A stretch of 64,000 nucleotides of DNA from Salinisphaera hydrothermalis C41B8 (GTDB lineage Bacteria > Pseudomonadota > Gammaproteobacteria > Nevskiales > Salinisphaeraceae): contig NZ_APNK01000013.1 in the NCBI RefSeq assembly GCF_000732535.1, positions 1 to 64,000 on the forward strand. Direction: 5' to 3'. Position 1 is the stretch's first letter. Each line of letters begins with the position of its first letter. The translations under genes were made by a program, and so were the position numbers. The notes under the pieces are model-generated. The model did not search any database and was not told the DNA's origin. It saw only the letters and a program-made list of their open reading frames with translations. Positions 35,077-45,128 of the stretch are shown one piece after another.

Positions 35077-36225
35077 ATGTCGATGGAGGCCACCGCCCAT
35101 TCGATCGGACTCGTCGAGCCACAGACGCTGCACGTCGACGACCCGCTGGACCTCGACTGCGGTAAGCAGCTGTCGCAGTTCAATCTGGTCTACGAAACCT
35201 ACGGCACGCTCAATGCCGACCGCTCCAACGCGGTGCTGATCTGCCACGCGCTGTCGGGCAACCACCACGCCGCGGGTTATCACAGCGAAAACGACGCCAA
35301 GCCGGGCTGGTGGAACAAGTGCATCGGCCCCGGGAAGATGATCGATACCAATCGCTTCTTCGTGGTGTCATCGGCCAATCTCGGCTGCTACAACGGCTCG
35401 ACCGGCCCAGGCAGCACCAACCCCGAAACCGGACGCCATTACGGCCCGGATTTTCCGGTGGTCACGGTCGGCGACTGGGTGCGCTCGCAGAACCTGCTGC
35501 GCGCGCATCTGGGCATCGATCGCTGGGCCGCGGTCGTCGGCGGCAGCCTCGGCGGCATGCAGGTCATGCAGTGGTCGATCGACTACCCCGACCGGGTGGC
35601 GCACGCCGTGGTGATTGCTTCAGCGCCGAAGCTGTCGGCGCAAAACATCGCTTTTAACGAAATTGCGCGCCAAGCCATCGTCACGGACCCCGATTTCCAC
35701 GAAGGCCGTTACTACGAAAAAGGTGTGGTTCCGCGCCGCGGTTTGATGCTGGCCCGCATGCTCGGCCATATCACCTATCTGTCCGACGATGCCATGCGCG
35801 CCAAGTTCGGACGCGACCTGCGCGCCGGGCGAATCAACTACGGCTTCGACGTCGAGTTCCAGGTCGAGTCGTATCTGCGCTACCAGGGCGAATCATTCGT
35901 GACGCGTTTCGACGCCAACACCTATCTGCTGATGACCAAGGCGTTGGATTATTTCGATCCGGCCTACGAAACCGGCGGCCGGCTGGCCGAGGCCTTCGAG
36001 CCGGCCACGGCGCGTTTTCTGGTCATCTCGTTCACGTCCGACTGGCGCTTCGCCCCGGCCCGCTCGCGCGAGATCGTCGATGCGCTGGTCGACGCCGGCA
36101 AGCAGGTCGCCTATGCCGAGGTTGAGTCCGATCTCGGCCACGACGATTTTCTGCTGACCATGCCGCACTACGCGAACACCATGAAGGCTTACATGAGCCG
36201 CGTCGCGGCCGAGGTCGGCGCATGA
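35077..36225 (+). CDS. metX: Homoserine O-acyltransferase (MetX family)
   Basis: 382 residues, alpha/beta-hydrolase fold. It acylates homoserine at the start of methionine synthesis. The Ser nucleophile is in GGSLGGMQ, with Asp in FTSDWRFAP and His in GHDDFL. The oxyanion segment is CHALSGNHH. In gammaproteobacteria several MetX proteins use succinyl-CoA instead of acetyl-CoA, and the choice cannot be settled by eye. It is followed by metW with a 4-base overlap, forming a functional pair. Confidence 0.94.
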   Translation: MSMEATAHSIGLVEPQTLHVDDPLDLDCGKQLSQFNLVYETYGTLNADRSNAVLICHALSGNHHAAGYHSENDAKPGWWNKCIGPGKMIDTNRFFVVSSANLGCYNGSTGPGSTNPETGRHYGPDFPVVTVGDWVRSQNLLRAHLGIDRWAAVVGGSLGGMQVMQWSIDYPDRVAHAVVIASAPKLSAQNIAFNEIARQAIVTDPDFHEGRYYEKGVVPRRGLMLARMLGHITYLSDDAMRAKFGRDLRAGRINYGFDVEFQVESYLRYQGESFVTRFDANTYLLMTKALDYFDPAYETGGRLAEAFEPATARFLVISFTSDWRFAPARSREIVDALVDAGKQVAYAEVESDLGHDDFLLTMPHYANTMKAYMSRVAAEVGA

Positions 36226-36851
36226 ATACGCTCAGCACGCCGACCCGCGACGGCCTTCGCGCCGATCTGGCGCTCATTTCGGACTGGATTGCCCCAGGCA
36301 CGCGCGTGCTCGATCTGGGCTGCGGTAACGGCGCCCTGCTCGCTCATCTCGAGGCCACCAAGAATGTGCGCGGCTACGGGCTGGAGATCGACCCGGACAA
36401 CGTCATCGCCTCGATCGCGGCCGGCGTGAACGTGCTCCAGCTCGACCTCGACGCCGGCCTCGGTCAGTTCGAGGACGACAGCTTTGATTACGTCGTGATG
36501 AGCTCGGCGATCCAGGAAGTCCAGCAGCCCCACGTGCTGATCGACGAGATGCTGCGTATCGGCCGCGACTCGATCGTCACATTCCCCAACTTCGCCCACT
36601 GGCGCATGCGCCTGAGCCTGTCCTGGTACGGCGTGATGCCGTCATCGCGCGCCCTGCCGAATCGCTGGTACAACACGCCGAACATCCATCTGTGCACGGT
36701 GCGCGACTTCGAGCAGCTGTGTGCCACCAAGCGCGTGGAGATCGTGCGGCGACATTTCGTGAACCACGCGCACCGGGCGCATGCCGCGATGCGCCTGGCG
36801 CCGAATCTGCTGGGCGAAATCGCGCTGTATCAGCTGCGCGGCGGCAGCTAG
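36222..36851 (+). CDS. metW: Methionine biosynthesis protein MetW
   Basis: 209 residues, class I methyltransferase fold: [16 protein letters not shown] for S-adenosylmethionine, [10 protein letters not shown], then [17 protein letters not shown]. In pairs like this MetW is needed for full activity of the MetX partner. The ATG overlaps the metX stop (ATGA), so translation is coupled. Confidence 0.93.
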   Translation: MNTLSTPTRDGLRADLALISDWIAPGTRVLDLGCGNGALLAHLEATKNVRGYGLEIDPDNVIASIAAGVNVLQLDLDAGLGQFEDDSFDYVVMSSAIQEVQQPHVLIDEMLRIGRDSIVTFPNFAHWRMRLSLSWYGVMPSSRALPNRWYNTPNIHLCTVRDFEQLCATKRVEIVRRHFVNHAHRAHAAMRLAPNLLGEIALYQLRGGS

Positions 36852-36871
36852 AGCAGCGCAGCCCACGCCGT

Positions 36872-36889
36872 CCTATTGGAATAGGCTCT
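36872..36889. repeat. 18-base dispersed repeat, copy 2
   Basis: On the minus strand AGAGCCTATTCCAATAGG, one mismatch from the copy at 1,670-1,687. The motif lies between the convergent metW and TerB-type genes and ends at the TerB stop codon. A preceding CTA makes the block CTAAGAGCCT, also present at the left end of the IS5-family element. Confidence 0.55.
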
Positions 36890-37341
36890 TAGATCGACTC
36901 GCCGGTCACCGCGAACTTGGCCTTGATGAACTGTTCGTGCGGTAGATAGAGCAACTCGGCCAGATCGCGCAGCAGATGCTCTTCATGGGCATCCAGCTCG
37001 TTGTCGGCATAGGCGACCCGCCACAGCATTTCCAGCACCTCGCGTTTTTCGTCCATATCGAGCCCCTCGTTGAGGGTCTTGAGGTACTCGTAGAGCGAGA
37101 CGGAGGCCCGCGCTTTTGGCGCCGCGGCGGCGATCAGCTCCTCGACCTCGCCGTCGGACAAGCCGAAATGCGCCTTGAGCTGGCGCCGGATCTCATCGTA
37201 TTCGGCCGGGTCGTGGTTGTTGTCGGCATGCGCCATTTCCAGCAACAGTACGGAGGCCGCGATCTGCTGGGCGCGCTGCGGGTCGCGCGCGGCGGCATCG
37301 TGCGGCTGGATCGCCTCCTTCAGTCGATCGAACAATCCCAT
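36889..37341 (-). CDS. TerB-family protein
   Basis: 150 residues, all-helical acidic protein: ASVLLLEMAHADNNHDPAEYDEI and MLWRVAYADNELDAHEEHLLRDLAELL, two copies of the D-N-E/D metal-like helix-loop-helix typical of TerB domains. These proteins associate with stress and tellurite-response systems, but a lone gene like this has no assigned role. Convergent with metW. Confidence 0.83.
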   Translation of the reverse strand: MGLFDRLKEAIQPHDAAARDPQRAQQIAASVLLLEMAHADNNHDPAEYDEIRRQLKAHFGLSDGEVEELIAAAAPKARASVSLYEYLKTLNEGLDMDEKREVLEMLWRVAYADNELDAHEEHLLRDLAELLYLPHEQFIKAKFAVTGESI

Positions 37342-37361
37342 CGGTGTATTCCTTTCGCGGT

Positions 37362-38003
37362 TTATCGGCCGGCCCAGAACGTCTCGACCCGCTTGCGCAG
37401 ATCACTCAGGCGTCCGTGCAGAAAATGGCCCGCACCTTCCATGACCTGGACATCAACCGCCGGTTCAAGTTTCCTCACCGCCGCGATCGAGGCGTGCACG
37501 TCGATCACGTCGTCCTGATCACCGAACAGGGCGAGCCAGTCGCAATCCGGCCGCGGCAACGCCTCGTCGAAGTAAGCCGACGGCAAGCCGATGGTCACGA
37601 GATTGGGGGCCCCATCGGCGGCCGCGACACGCAGCGCGGCCGCCGAACCGAAGGAAAACCCGGCCAACCCGCCGAGTGCGAGCCCCGAATGCTCGGCGGC
37701 CCAGTCGCGCACCGCGCGCAGATCGTCCTGCTCGCCCCGGCCTTCATCGTAGGTGCCTTCGCTGCGCCCGGTATCGCGGAAGTTGAAGCGCAGGGTCGCG
37801 AAGCCGGCCTCGCGCGCACCACGAGCCGTCATGTAGACCACTTTGTTGTCCTTGGTGCCGCCCTGCTGCGGGTGCGGATGGGCCACAACGATGAACCCTC
37901 GCGGCTCGCCTCGGGGCAGCTCGACATCGACCTCCAGCGCCCCGTCCGGGCCGTCGATGAATCCGCTTGCACTGCCCTCGTCCGGCCACGCCAGCTTGCT
38001 CAT
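37362..38003 (-). CDS. Alpha/beta hydrolase
   Basis: 213 residues. It has HPHPQQGGTKDNKVV, the nucleophile elbow GFSFGS, an Asp in GDQDDVID and a His in GAGHFLHGRL. This matches the KdgL-like group of small hydrolases often named dienelactone-type. Substrate unknown. Its start overlaps the stop of the Na+/H+ antiporter gene by 4 bases, so the two are co-translated. Confidence 0.85.
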   Translation of the reverse strand: MSKLAWPDEGSASGFIDGPDGALEVDVELPRGEPRGFIVVAHPHPQQGGTKDNKVVYMTARGAREAGFATLRFNFRDTGRSEGTYDEGRGEQDDLRAVRDWAAEHSGLALGGLAGFSFGSAAALRVAAADGAPNLVTIGLPSAYFDEALPRPDCDWLALFGDQDDVIDVHASIAAVRKLEPAVDVQVMEGAGHFLHGRLSDLRKRVETFWAGR

Positions 38004-39901
38004 GAAGACTCCTTGTCACTTTCTTCGGATGCCCCGTTGCCTGCCGCCGAGCGGATGCTCGCGGCCTCGGCGCGTTCGGCGCGGGCCCGGCGCCGATCCT
38101 CGTCGGTTCGCTTGGGGGCGTAATAGATGATGGTATCGCCGATATCCGGCCGCGCGCCGCCGGCGGCCGGCGACAACAACAGCGTCTTGTCGTCGTGCAG
38201 TACGGCAATGGGAATCGCCTCCGGCGAGCGGTCGCGCTTGAGATCGTCGTAGCCGTAGTTCTCGGTCAACTTGGTCTTGTAGAACTGCCAGTTCTGGAAA
38301 TGATGGCGCCAGAGTTCTTCGTACTGCGCGGACTCGTCGAAGGCCGGCCGGCCGCGTAGCGGACGCGCGACGACCTTGGAATCGTTGTTTTCGTCGGCGG
38401 CATACATCGGCAGCTGGAACACGCGATCATGTTCCAGGCTGTTGGAGAAATGCGAACACACCAGCGCGTTGTAGGCATCGTTGCTGGTCGCCGCCAGCAT
38501 GCAGGCGATCTCGTTGAGTTCCAGTGATTGCTGGATGGTCTCGGACAGCACTTCGCCGTAGAGCACACGCACGCCCGCCAGCCGCGCCGTACGCAGGCGA
38601 TGCCAGGACGAATCCACCAGCAGCACCTGGACATGCAGCTCATTGGACAAAGCTCTGGCGAGTTCGGTCGACCACGGCGACGCGCCGACAATCAGCACGC
38701 CGTTGGGCTCCACCGATAGCCGCAGCCAGCGCGCGATCCGGCCCAACGAAAAGCCGTGCAGAATGACCGACGCGAACACGATGGCGAAGATCAGCGGCAG
38801 GAGTTGCTGGGCGCCGCCATAGCCGGCCTGGATCAGCGTCGGCGCGAACACACCGGCCACGGCCGCGGCCACGATGCCGCGCGGGGCGATCCAGCCCACC
38901 AGCAAGCGATCGCGCCATTCCATGTCGGTGAACATCGTAGCCAGGAACACTGCCACCGGCCGGGCGACGAACAGCACCACCGCGACCAGAGCGGCGGCAT
39001 GCCAATCCAGATGACGCAGCACCTTCGGATCGAGATCGGCCGTGAGCACGATGAACACCGACGACACCAACAGGATGGTGACGTACTCCTTGAACCGCCG
39101 CAGTTCGGCCATGCCGGCGACGTTCATGTTGCCGAGCACCATGCCCATCACGGTCACCGCGAGCAATCCGGCCTCGGCGAATATCTCGCTGGCCAGACCG
39201 TAGATCACGAGCACGCAGGCAATGGTCAACGGCGCCTTCAGATATTCCGGTACCCAGATATGGTTGAACGCCCAGCCCAGCAGCCACGCCACCCCGCCAC
39301 CAAGCGCTAGCGAAATCAGGATCGCCAGGCCCAGCTCGAAGAACACCTGGGCCCCGCCGCCCGGATAGGCCCCCGACAGCACAAAGTACTGGAACACCAG
39401 AACCGCGAGCAGCGCGCCGATCGGGTCGTTGATGATGCCTTCCCACTTCAGATACGACGCCGTGCGCCGGTTCAATCCGGCCTGGCGCAGCATGGGAATG
39501 ATCACGGTCGGGCCGGTGACCACCAGAATGGCGCCGAACAGCAGCGACACCGGCAGGCTCAGCGCGCCGACTAAGTAGGCGGCGGTCGAATACAGCCCCC
39601 AAGCCAGCATCGAACCTAGGGTGACCAGCCGTCGTACGCCGGAGGCGGCCTCCTTGAATTCATGCAAACGCAGCGACAGTCCGCCTTCGAACAGGATCAC
39701 GGCGACCGCGAGGCCCACGATCGGCGACAGCACCGGCCCGATGTCCTCGGACGGATGCATCCACCCCAGCACCGGCCCGGCCACCACACCGGAGACCAGG
39801 AACAGCACGATCGCGGGCATGCGCAGCCACCACGCGATCCACTGCGAGAACACGCCGAGCGCAATGATCGAAATCAGCAACAGCGAAAGATGGTGTTCCA
39901 T
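38000..39901 (-). CDS. CPA1-type Na+/H+ antiporter with C-terminal cytoplasmic domain
   Basis: 633 residues. About 12-13 membrane segments over 1-400. LFEGGLSLRL and EGIINDPIGALLAVL hold the two Asp/Glu sites for cation-proton exchange in the NhaP group. Residues 400-600 form a Rossmann-like TrkA-N domain (VLIVGASPWSTELARAL) that probably senses NAD or pH. The tail is very acidic. Salt export would suit a halophile. Downstream hydrolase overlaps by 4 bases. Confidence 0.9.
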   Translation of the reverse strand: MEHHLSLLLISIIALGVFSQWIAWWLRMPAIVLFLVSGVVAGPVLGWMHPSEDIGPVLSPIVGLAVAVILFEGGLSLRLHEFKEAASGVRRLVTLGSMLAWGLYSTAAYLVGALSLPVSLLFGAILVVTGPTVIIPMLRQAGLNRRTASYLKWEGIINDPIGALLAVLVFQYFVLSGAYPGGGAQVFFELGLAILISLALGGGVAWLLGWAFNHIWVPEYLKAPLTIACVLVIYGLASEIFAEAGLLAVTVMGMVLGNMNVAGMAELRRFKEYVTILLVSSVFIVLTADLDPKVLRHLDWHAAALVAVVLFVARPVAVFLATMFTDMEWRDRLLVGWIAPRGIVAAAVAGVFAPTLIQAGYGGAQQLLPLIFAIVFASVILHGFSLGRIARWLRLSVEPNGVLIVGASPWSTELARALSNELHVQVLLVDSSWHRLRTARLAGVRVLYGEVLSETIQQSLELNEIACMLAATSNDAYNALVCSHFSNSLEHDRVFQLPMYAADENNDSKVVARPLRGRPAFDESAQYEELWRHHFQNWQFYKTKLTENYGYDDLKRDRSPEAIPIAVLHDDKTLLLSPAAGGARPDIGDTIIYYAPKRTDEDRRRARAERAEAASIRSAAGNGASEESDKESS

Positions 39902-39954
39902 CGGCCTGTCAGGCGCGTATCAAGTTGTGGGCACGACGCGGCGTATCGCCGTTG

Positions 39955-40638
39955 TCAGAGCGAATCCCAGCTGCCCTTGCCGCGCCGACGTCGGAACATC
40001 GGCAGCAACAGACCCAGCAGAATACCGCCGAACAGAATCAGCGCGCCGATCTTCATGCCCTCGCGGCGCGACTGCAACGCCTGGTTCTCGTGTTTGAGGC
40101 GATCGACATCCGAGCGCAGGCTCATCAGTTGCTTGCGATATTTTTCGTTCTCCTTGCTGATGCGAATCGCATCGGCCGAGGTCTCCCGGATATTCTGCAG
40201 CTGCGATTTCAGCTTCTTGTTTTCGTCCACCAGGTTGCGCTTGAGCTCGCCCAGCTTGTCCGAGCCGTGCAGCGCCTGTGCCAGCTCCTTCTTGAGATCG
40301 GCGTTGTCCGATTGCAGCTGGTTGACCTGGTTTTTGAGGTCGGCGACCTGATCGCGCGCGGCCGGCTGATCGGACAGAAAGCGGGTGAGCACATAGCCGG
40401 TGTTGCCCGAGGACGTCCGCACCCGTGTCCAGCCGTTGGACGAGGAACCGAGCGTATCGAGTTTGTCGCCAGCATCCAGCAGTTTCTCGATCCGGTACTT
40501 GGTGCCCGGACCGCTACGCATGTTGATCGACAGTTGATCACTCACGTATTGCGTGGCCGCGCTGGCCGCCACGGAGAACAGCAGGGTCGTACCGAGCAGA
40601 CTCGCGACGACGAGCCGGCGCGTCATACGATTGAGCAT
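39955..40638 (-). CDS. SH3-domain membrane protein, TIGR04211/YgiM type
   Basis: 227 residues. A signal peptide (cleaved near ASAA) is followed by a bacterial SH3 domain (YVSDQLSINMRSGPGTKYRI to GYVLTRFLSDQPA), a long coiled coil (about 100-195) and one C-terminal membrane segment (GALILFGGILLGLLLP) ending in RRRRG. The layout matches E. coli YgiM. A second ATG at codon 5 is also possible. Function unknown; probably envelope-anchored in the periplasm. Confidence 0.87.
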   Translation of the reverse strand: MLNRMTRRLVVASLLGTTLLFSVAASAATQYVSDQLSINMRSGPGTKYRIEKLLDAGDKLDTLGSSSNGWTRVRTSSGNTGYVLTRFLSDQPAARDQVADLKNQVNQLQSDNADLKKELAQALHGSDKLGELKRNLVDENKKLKSQLQNIRETSADAIRISKENEKYRKQLMSLRSDVDRLKHENQALQSRREGMKIGALILFGGILLGLLLPMFRRRRGKGSWDSL

Positions 40639-40788
40639 TGCATCCCTCGAAATATGATGTGGGCAGGTGTTTGAGTCGCCCCCGTACCGGCGAAGCGGAA
40701 GTGTAGCAAAGCCCGGGGCAACGACCGACCGGGGCGCTTGCCGGGCGCGCTACACTACGCGGCCTGATTGTTCCGCCGTAGCGCTTGC

Positions 40789-41577
40789 ATGACCATGATC
40801 GACATCGGGGCCAACCTCGCCCACGAAAGCTTCGACGACGACCGCGACGCGGTACTCGACCGCGCGGCCGAGGCCGGCGTGACCCGCTGCATCATCACCG
40901 GCAGCGATCTCGCGAGCAATCGGGCCGCCATTGATCTGGCTGGACGCTACCCGGGCCGCTGTTTCGCGACCGCGGGCCTGCATCCGCATCATGCCAGCGA
41001 TTGGAACGATGAACTGGCCGCGATAATGCGCGAATCCGCGGCCGCCGGCGATATCGTTGCGATCGGCGAAACCGGGCTCGATTATTTTCGTGACATCAGT
41101 CCGCGCGATGTCCAGCAACGCGTGTTCGCCGAACAGCTCGCCATCGCCGCCGAACACGGCATGCCGGTCTTTCTGCACCAGCGCGACGCGCATGCCGATT
41201 TCATCGCTATCCTGCGCGAACATTTGCCTCATCTGCCGCGTGCCGTGGTGCACTGCTTTACCGACGGGCGCGACGTGCTGACCGATTATCTGGCCGAAGA
41301 TCTGTACGTCAGCGTGACTGGCTGGATCTGCGATGAGCGCCGCGGCGCCGATCTGTACGACGCCGCGGCCGATATCCCGGACGACCGTTTGATGATCGAG
41401 ACCGATTGCCCCTATCTCATGCCGCGTACGATCCGCCCCCGTCCCAAAACCCGGCGCAACGAACCGGCCAATCTGCCCTGGGTGCGGGACAGCGTGGCCG
41501 CCGCGCGCGGCGTGGCGCCGGAATACATCGAGCAACTCACCACGGCGAACGCCGAACGGTTTTTTGCGCTCGTCTGA
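40789..41577 (+). CDS. tatD: TatD-family metal-dependent DNase
   Basis: 262 residues, TIM-barrel amidohydrolase fold. Metal ligands are visible: a leading IDIGANL (in place of HxH), GLHPHHA, GETGLDY, LHQRD, and ETDCPYL. The family acts as a 3'-5' exonuclease or DNA-end-processing enzyme. A longer frame begins at 40,768, but MTMIDIGANLAH matches homologue starts. Divergent from the SH3 protein. Confidence 0.92.
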   Translation: MTMIDIGANLAHESFDDDRDAVLDRAAEAGVTRCIITGSDLASNRAAIDLAGRYPGRCFATAGLHPHHASDWNDELAAIMRESAAAGDIVAIGETGLDYFRDISPRDVQQRVFAEQLAIAAEHGMPVFLHQRDAHADFIAILREHLPHLPRAVVHCFTDGRDVLTDYLAEDLYVSVTGWICDERRGADLYDAAADIPDDRLMIETDCPYLMPRTIRPRPKTRRNEPANLPWVRDSVAAARGVAPEYIEQLTTANAERFFALV

Positions 41578-41685
41578 ACAGGCCGATCGAGCAACTGTCG
41601 ACTGGGTGATCCAACGTATGGCATCCCCTGCATCAGCCCGCTATGCTGGGATTTCCCATACGGCTATGAACGACAGGATTGGCCC

Positions 41686-41943
41686 ATGAGCGATACCGAC
41701 GCCCTCAAGAAAGATCTCGAGGCCCTGCGCAGCGACCTGCGCGAACTGGCCGAACATGTTCGTCATTCCGGCGAGAAGCGCTATCAGGACGGCGTGAATC
41801 AGGCACGCCATGCCTACGACGATTTGCGTAGCGAAGCCAGCAAGCGCAGCAAGGAAGTCGGCGCCGAAATCGAAGCCCGCCCGTTCACCAGTGTATTTGC
41901 CGCCTTCGGTATCGGCCTGGTGCTGGGCAAGCTGCTTCGCTAG
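41686..41943 (+). CDS. DUF883-family protein (YqjD/ElaB-like)
   Basis: 85 residues. A charged amphipathic helix (TDALKKDLEALRSDLRELAEHV) leads to a C-terminal membrane segment with GIGLVLGKLLR. E. coli YqjD and ElaB of this family bind ribosomes to the inner membrane in stationary phase. It is followed by a small membrane protein, the usual pair. Confidence 0.86.
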   Translation: MSDTDALKKDLEALRSDLRELAEHVRHSGEKRYQDGVNQARHAYDDLRSEASKRSKEVGAEIEARPFTSVFAAFGIGLVLGKLLR

Positions 41944-41953
41944 GTTTCCCGTC

Positions 41954-42430
41954 TTGAGCGTGAAAAGCAAAATTGCGGCAGCCGTATCGCTGCACATGAT
42001 GGCGTGGCTGGCGATGCTGATCGCACTCGCCGGCATTGTATTCCTCGCGCTCGGCGTGTTCTGGCTGATTGCCCCGCCGCTTGGCGCGGGCGTGGCAGCG
42101 CTCATTGTCGGCGGGGGCCTGCTCGGCCTGATCCTGGTGTGCACGCTGGTTGCGGTGATCGTCGGCCGGCTCCGCGCTCGATCGAAACGGCTGGCGCCCC
42201 ATCGCAGCACCGATAACCGGATCGAGGAACAGCTTCGGCCCGTAATCGGCGATCGGGCGACCGAATGGGCGAAAGCCAATAGCGGCATTGCCGTGGTCGG
42301 CGCCCTGTCGGCCGGCGTGATCATCGCCGCCAGCCCGAGCATGCGCCGGCTGGTCTACGATGCGGCCCGGCCAATCATCGCCCGCAAGGCGTTGCAGGCC
42401 ATGCAGGGGCTCACCGAACCTCGCGACTGA
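41954..42430 (+). CDS. Phage-holin-like/YqjE-type membrane protein
   Basis: 158 residues. Two hydrophobic helices (WLAMLIALAGIVFLALGVFWL and AALIVGGGLLGLILVCTLVAVIVG) are followed by a basic loop and an amphipathic tail. It resembles the YqjE partner of DUF883 genes. The frame is open back to 41,810 inside the DUF883 gene. TTG at 41,954, GTG at 41,960 and ATG at 41,997 are the plausible starts. Confidence 0.7.
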   Translation: MSVKSKIAAAVSLHMMAWLAMLIALAGIVFLALGVFWLIAPPLGAGVAALIVGGGLLGLILVCTLVAVIVGRLRARSKRLAPHRSTDNRIEEQLRPVIGDRATEWAKANSGIAVVGALSAGVIIAASPSMRRLVYDAARPIIARKALQAMQGLTEPRD

Positions 42431-42451
42431 CCGCATAGCAAAGTGCACAGC

Positions 42452-42489
42452 AAAAAGGCCCGGCGATCATCGATCGTCGGGCCTTTTTT
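42452..42489. terminator. Bidirectional terminator between YqjE-like and ilvD genes
   Basis: AAAAAGGCCCGGCGATC pairs with GATCGTCGGGCCTTTTTT with one mismatch and a 4-base loop. The A and T runs let it serve both converging genes. Confidence 0.88.
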
Positions 42490-42531
42490 GATCCCGCGAG
42501 CCGAATTCGCACTCGGCTCTGGCTATGGGCC

Positions 42532-44244
42532 TCAGTCCTCGAACGGCTGATCGGTGACCGCGCCTTTCGCAGCACTGCCGACCAGACGCATGTACTTGGC
42601 CAGCACACCGCGCGTGGCATTCGGTGGACGCGGTGCCCATGCCGCACGCCGGCGCTGCAGCTCGTCGTCGTCGACATCGAGATGCAGCTTGCGCTCGTTG
42701 GCATCGATGATGATGGTGTCGCCTTCCTCGACCAGCGCAATGCCGCCACCGACCGCGGCTTCCGGCGCGACATGGCCGACCACCATGCCGTAGGTGCCGC
42801 CCGAGAAGCGGCCGTCGGTGATCAGGCCGACCTTCTCACCCAGACCGCGCCCGATGAGCGCCGAGGTGGGCGACAACATCTCGCGCATTCCAGGGCCACC
42901 CTTCGGGCCTTCGTAGCGGATCACCACGACGTCGCCAGCGACGATCGATTCATCAAGAATCGCCGCCATGGCCTCTTCTTCCGAATCAAACACCCGCGCC
43001 GGACCGGTGATCGCCGGTTTCTTCAGGCCGGTGATCTTCGCCACCGCACCTTCCTCGGCCAGGTTGCCGCGCAGGATCGCCAGATGGCCGGACTTATACA
43101 GCGCCTGCTCCATCGGAAGGATCACTTTCTGATACGTCGGCGGCTCATCCGGCACATCGACCAGCGTCTCGGCCAGCGTCGCTCCGGTGATCGTCAGCGT
43201 ATCGCCGTGCAGCAGCCCGGCATTGAGCAGCATCTTCATCACCTGCGGAATCCCGCCCGCGCCATGCAGCTGGGTGACCACGAACCGTCCCGAGGGCTTG
43301 AGGTCGCAGAACACCGGCACCTTGGCGCGGATACGCTCGAAGTCGTCGAGCGACAGATCGACCTCGGCCGCCTGGGCAATCGCCAGCAGATGCAGCACGG
43401 CGTTGGTGGAACCGCCCACGGCCATCATCAGCGTAATCGCGTTCTCGAATGCTTTCTTGGTGAGCAGGTCGCGCGGCTTGATGTCCTTCTCGATCGCCTG
43501 AATCAGGACACGCGCGGACTCGGCCGCGCTGTCGGCCTTCTCGGCGTCCTCGGCCGCCATCGTGGAGGAATACGGCAGGCTCATGCCCATCGCCTCGAAG
43601 GCCGACGACATGCTGTTGGCGGTGTACATGCCGCCACAGGAGCCCGCCCCCGGACAGGCATTGCATTCCACCTGATGCAGGCGCTGCTCATCGATCTGAC
43701 CGGCCGCATACTGCCCGACCGCTTCGAACGCGGAGACCAGATTCAGGTCCTCGCCGTCGAGGTGTCCCGGCTTGATCGTGCCGCCGTAAACGAAGATGGC
43801 CGGTACGTTCATGCGCGCGATGGCAATCATCGCGCCCGGCATGTTCTTGTCGCAGCCACCAATGGCCATGACGCCGTCCATCGCTTCGGCCTGAACCGCG
43901 GTCTCGACCGCATCGGCGATCACTTCGCGCGAGACCAGCGAATACTTCATGCCCGGCGTGCCCATCGAGATGCCGTCGGACACCGTGACGGTGCCGAACA
44001 TCTGCGACTTGGCACCGCCGGTTTCGAGCGCTTCTTCAGCGCGGCCTGCGAGTGCGTTCAGTCCCATGTTGCAGGGCGTGATAGTCGAGTAACCGTTGGC
44101 GATGCCGACGATGGGCTTGTTGAAGTCTTCGTCGGTATAACCCATCGCGCGGAGCATCGCGCGGTTTGGGGCGCGCGACGTGCCCTGCGTGATCACCTCA
44201 CTGCGGCGGCGCCTCGGTTGGGGCTGATTGTCGTCGGCGGCCAT
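42532..44244 (-). CDS. ilvD: Dihydroxy-acid dehydratase
   Basis: 570 residues. It dehydrates dihydroxyvalerates in valine/isoleucine synthesis. The Fe-S ligands are Cys58 (TPCNMGLN), Cys in GGCDKNMPG and Cys in [16 protein letters not shown]. Three cysteines with this spacing fit the [2Fe-2S]/[4Fe-4S] IlvD family. The C-terminal [18 protein letters not shown] block holds the active-site Ser region. It is convergent with the small membrane-protein pair and lies downstream of its own start with terminators on both sides. Confidence 0.95.
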   Translation of the reverse strand: MAADDNQPQPRRRRSEVITQGTSRAPNRAMLRAMGYTDEDFNKPIVGIANGYSTITPCNMGLNALAGRAEEALETGGAKSQMFGTVTVSDGISMGTPGMKYSLVSREVIADAVETAVQAEAMDGVMAIGGCDKNMPGAMIAIARMNVPAIFVYGGTIKPGHLDGEDLNLVSAFEAVGQYAAGQIDEQRLHQVECNACPGAGSCGGMYTANSMSSAFEAMGMSLPYSSTMAAEDAEKADSAAESARVLIQAIEKDIKPRDLLTKKAFENAITLMMAVGGSTNAVLHLLAIAQAAEVDLSLDDFERIRAKVPVFCDLKPSGRFVVTQLHGAGGIPQVMKMLLNAGLLHGDTLTITGATLAETLVDVPDEPPTYQKVILPMEQALYKSGHLAILRGNLAEEGAVAKITGLKKPAITGPARVFDSEEEAMAAILDESIVAGDVVVIRYEGPKGGPGMREMLSPTSALIGRGLGEKVGLITDGRFSGGTYGMVVGHVAPEAAVGGGIALVEEGDTIIIDANERKLHLDVDDDELQRRRAAWAPRPPNATRGVLAKYMRLVGSAAKGAVTDQPFED

Positions 44245-44304
44245 GATCGCTCCGGCTGGTAAATAAAAGGCGCCTCAATATACCGTCGCGTCTGCGCCGC
44301 GCAC

Positions 44305-44335
44305 AAAAAAACGGCGCCCGGAGACGCCGTTTTTT
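44305..44335 (-). terminator. Rho-independent terminator after the peroxiredoxin gene
   Basis: AAAAAACGGCG pairs with CGCCGTTTTTT around an 8-base loop, 24 bases past the peroxiredoxin stop on its strand. Confidence 0.88.
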
Positions 44336-44358
44336 GAACCAGCGGATCGAACGCGGAA

Positions 44359-44994
44359 TCAGCGATTCGGCTGTTTGGTCATCCGCAGATAGGGCTTGAG
44401 TTCGTTCCAGCCCTCGGGGAAATACTGCTTCGCTTCTTCGTTCGACAGCGCCGGCGAAATAATCACGTCGTCGCCGTTCTGCCAGTTGGCCGGCGTGGTG
44501 ACCTTGTAATTATCGGTCAGCTGCAGCGAATCGATAACGCGCAGAATCTCGGCAAAGTTGCGACCGGCGCTCTTCGGATAAGTCAGCGTCAGACGAATCT
44601 TCTTGTTCGGATCGATCACGAACACGCTGCGCACCGTCGAGGTATCGCCCTCGTTCGGATGGATCATGTCGTAGAGCTCGGCCACCTTGCGGTCGGTATC
44701 GCCGATGATCGGGAAGGTCGGCGCACAGCCCTGGGTTTCCTCGATGTCCTTCGACCAGGCCTTGTGGTCTTCGACCGAATCGACCGACACGACAATCGGT
44801 TTGGCATTGCGCTTGGCAAACTCGTCGGACAGCTTGGCGGTGGCGCCGATTTCGGTGGTGCACACCGGCGTGAAATCGGCCGGGTGCGACATCAGTACGC
44901 CCCAGCTATCGCCGAGCCACTCGTGAAAATCGATTTCGCCTTCCGTGGTATCCGCGGTGAAGTTCGGCGCGGTATCGCCCAATCTCAGACCCAT
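44359..44994 (-). CDS. 1-Cys peroxiredoxin (Prx6 family)
   Basis: 211 residues. Peroxidatic C45 lies in HPADFTPVCTTEIG. The C-terminal half (ISPALSNEEAKQYFPEGW) is the Prx6-type extension, and no resolving Cys of the 2-Cys group is present. It reduces hydrogen and lipid peroxides. It is divergent from cutA with a 134-base shared upstream region. Confidence 0.93.
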   Translation of the reverse strand: MGLRLGDTAPNFTADTTEGEIDFHEWLGDSWGVLMSHPADFTPVCTTEIGATAKLSDEFAKRNAKPIVVSVDSVEDHKAWSKDIEETQGCAPTFPIIGDTDRKVAELYDMIHPNEGDTSTVRSVFVIDPNKKIRLTLTYPKSAGRNFAEILRVIDSLQLTDNYKVTTPANWQNGDDVIISPALSNEEAKQYFPEGWNELKPYLRMTKQPNR

Positions 44995-45128
44995 GACGTT
45001 CTCCTTTTATTGCGTGGACGCGATTGTAGCAGCGCACGCTCGCACTGCATCGGCGCGGCCATCGACCGCCCCCGACGCGTGGTATATGGTCACGAACCCG
45101 TGCCCGCTCAAGATCACGGAGCCGAACC

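Noticed and set aside
42682-44262. 526-codon open frame opposite ilvD
   Set aside because: Antisense shadow of ilvD, rich in Arg/His and without recognisable domains.
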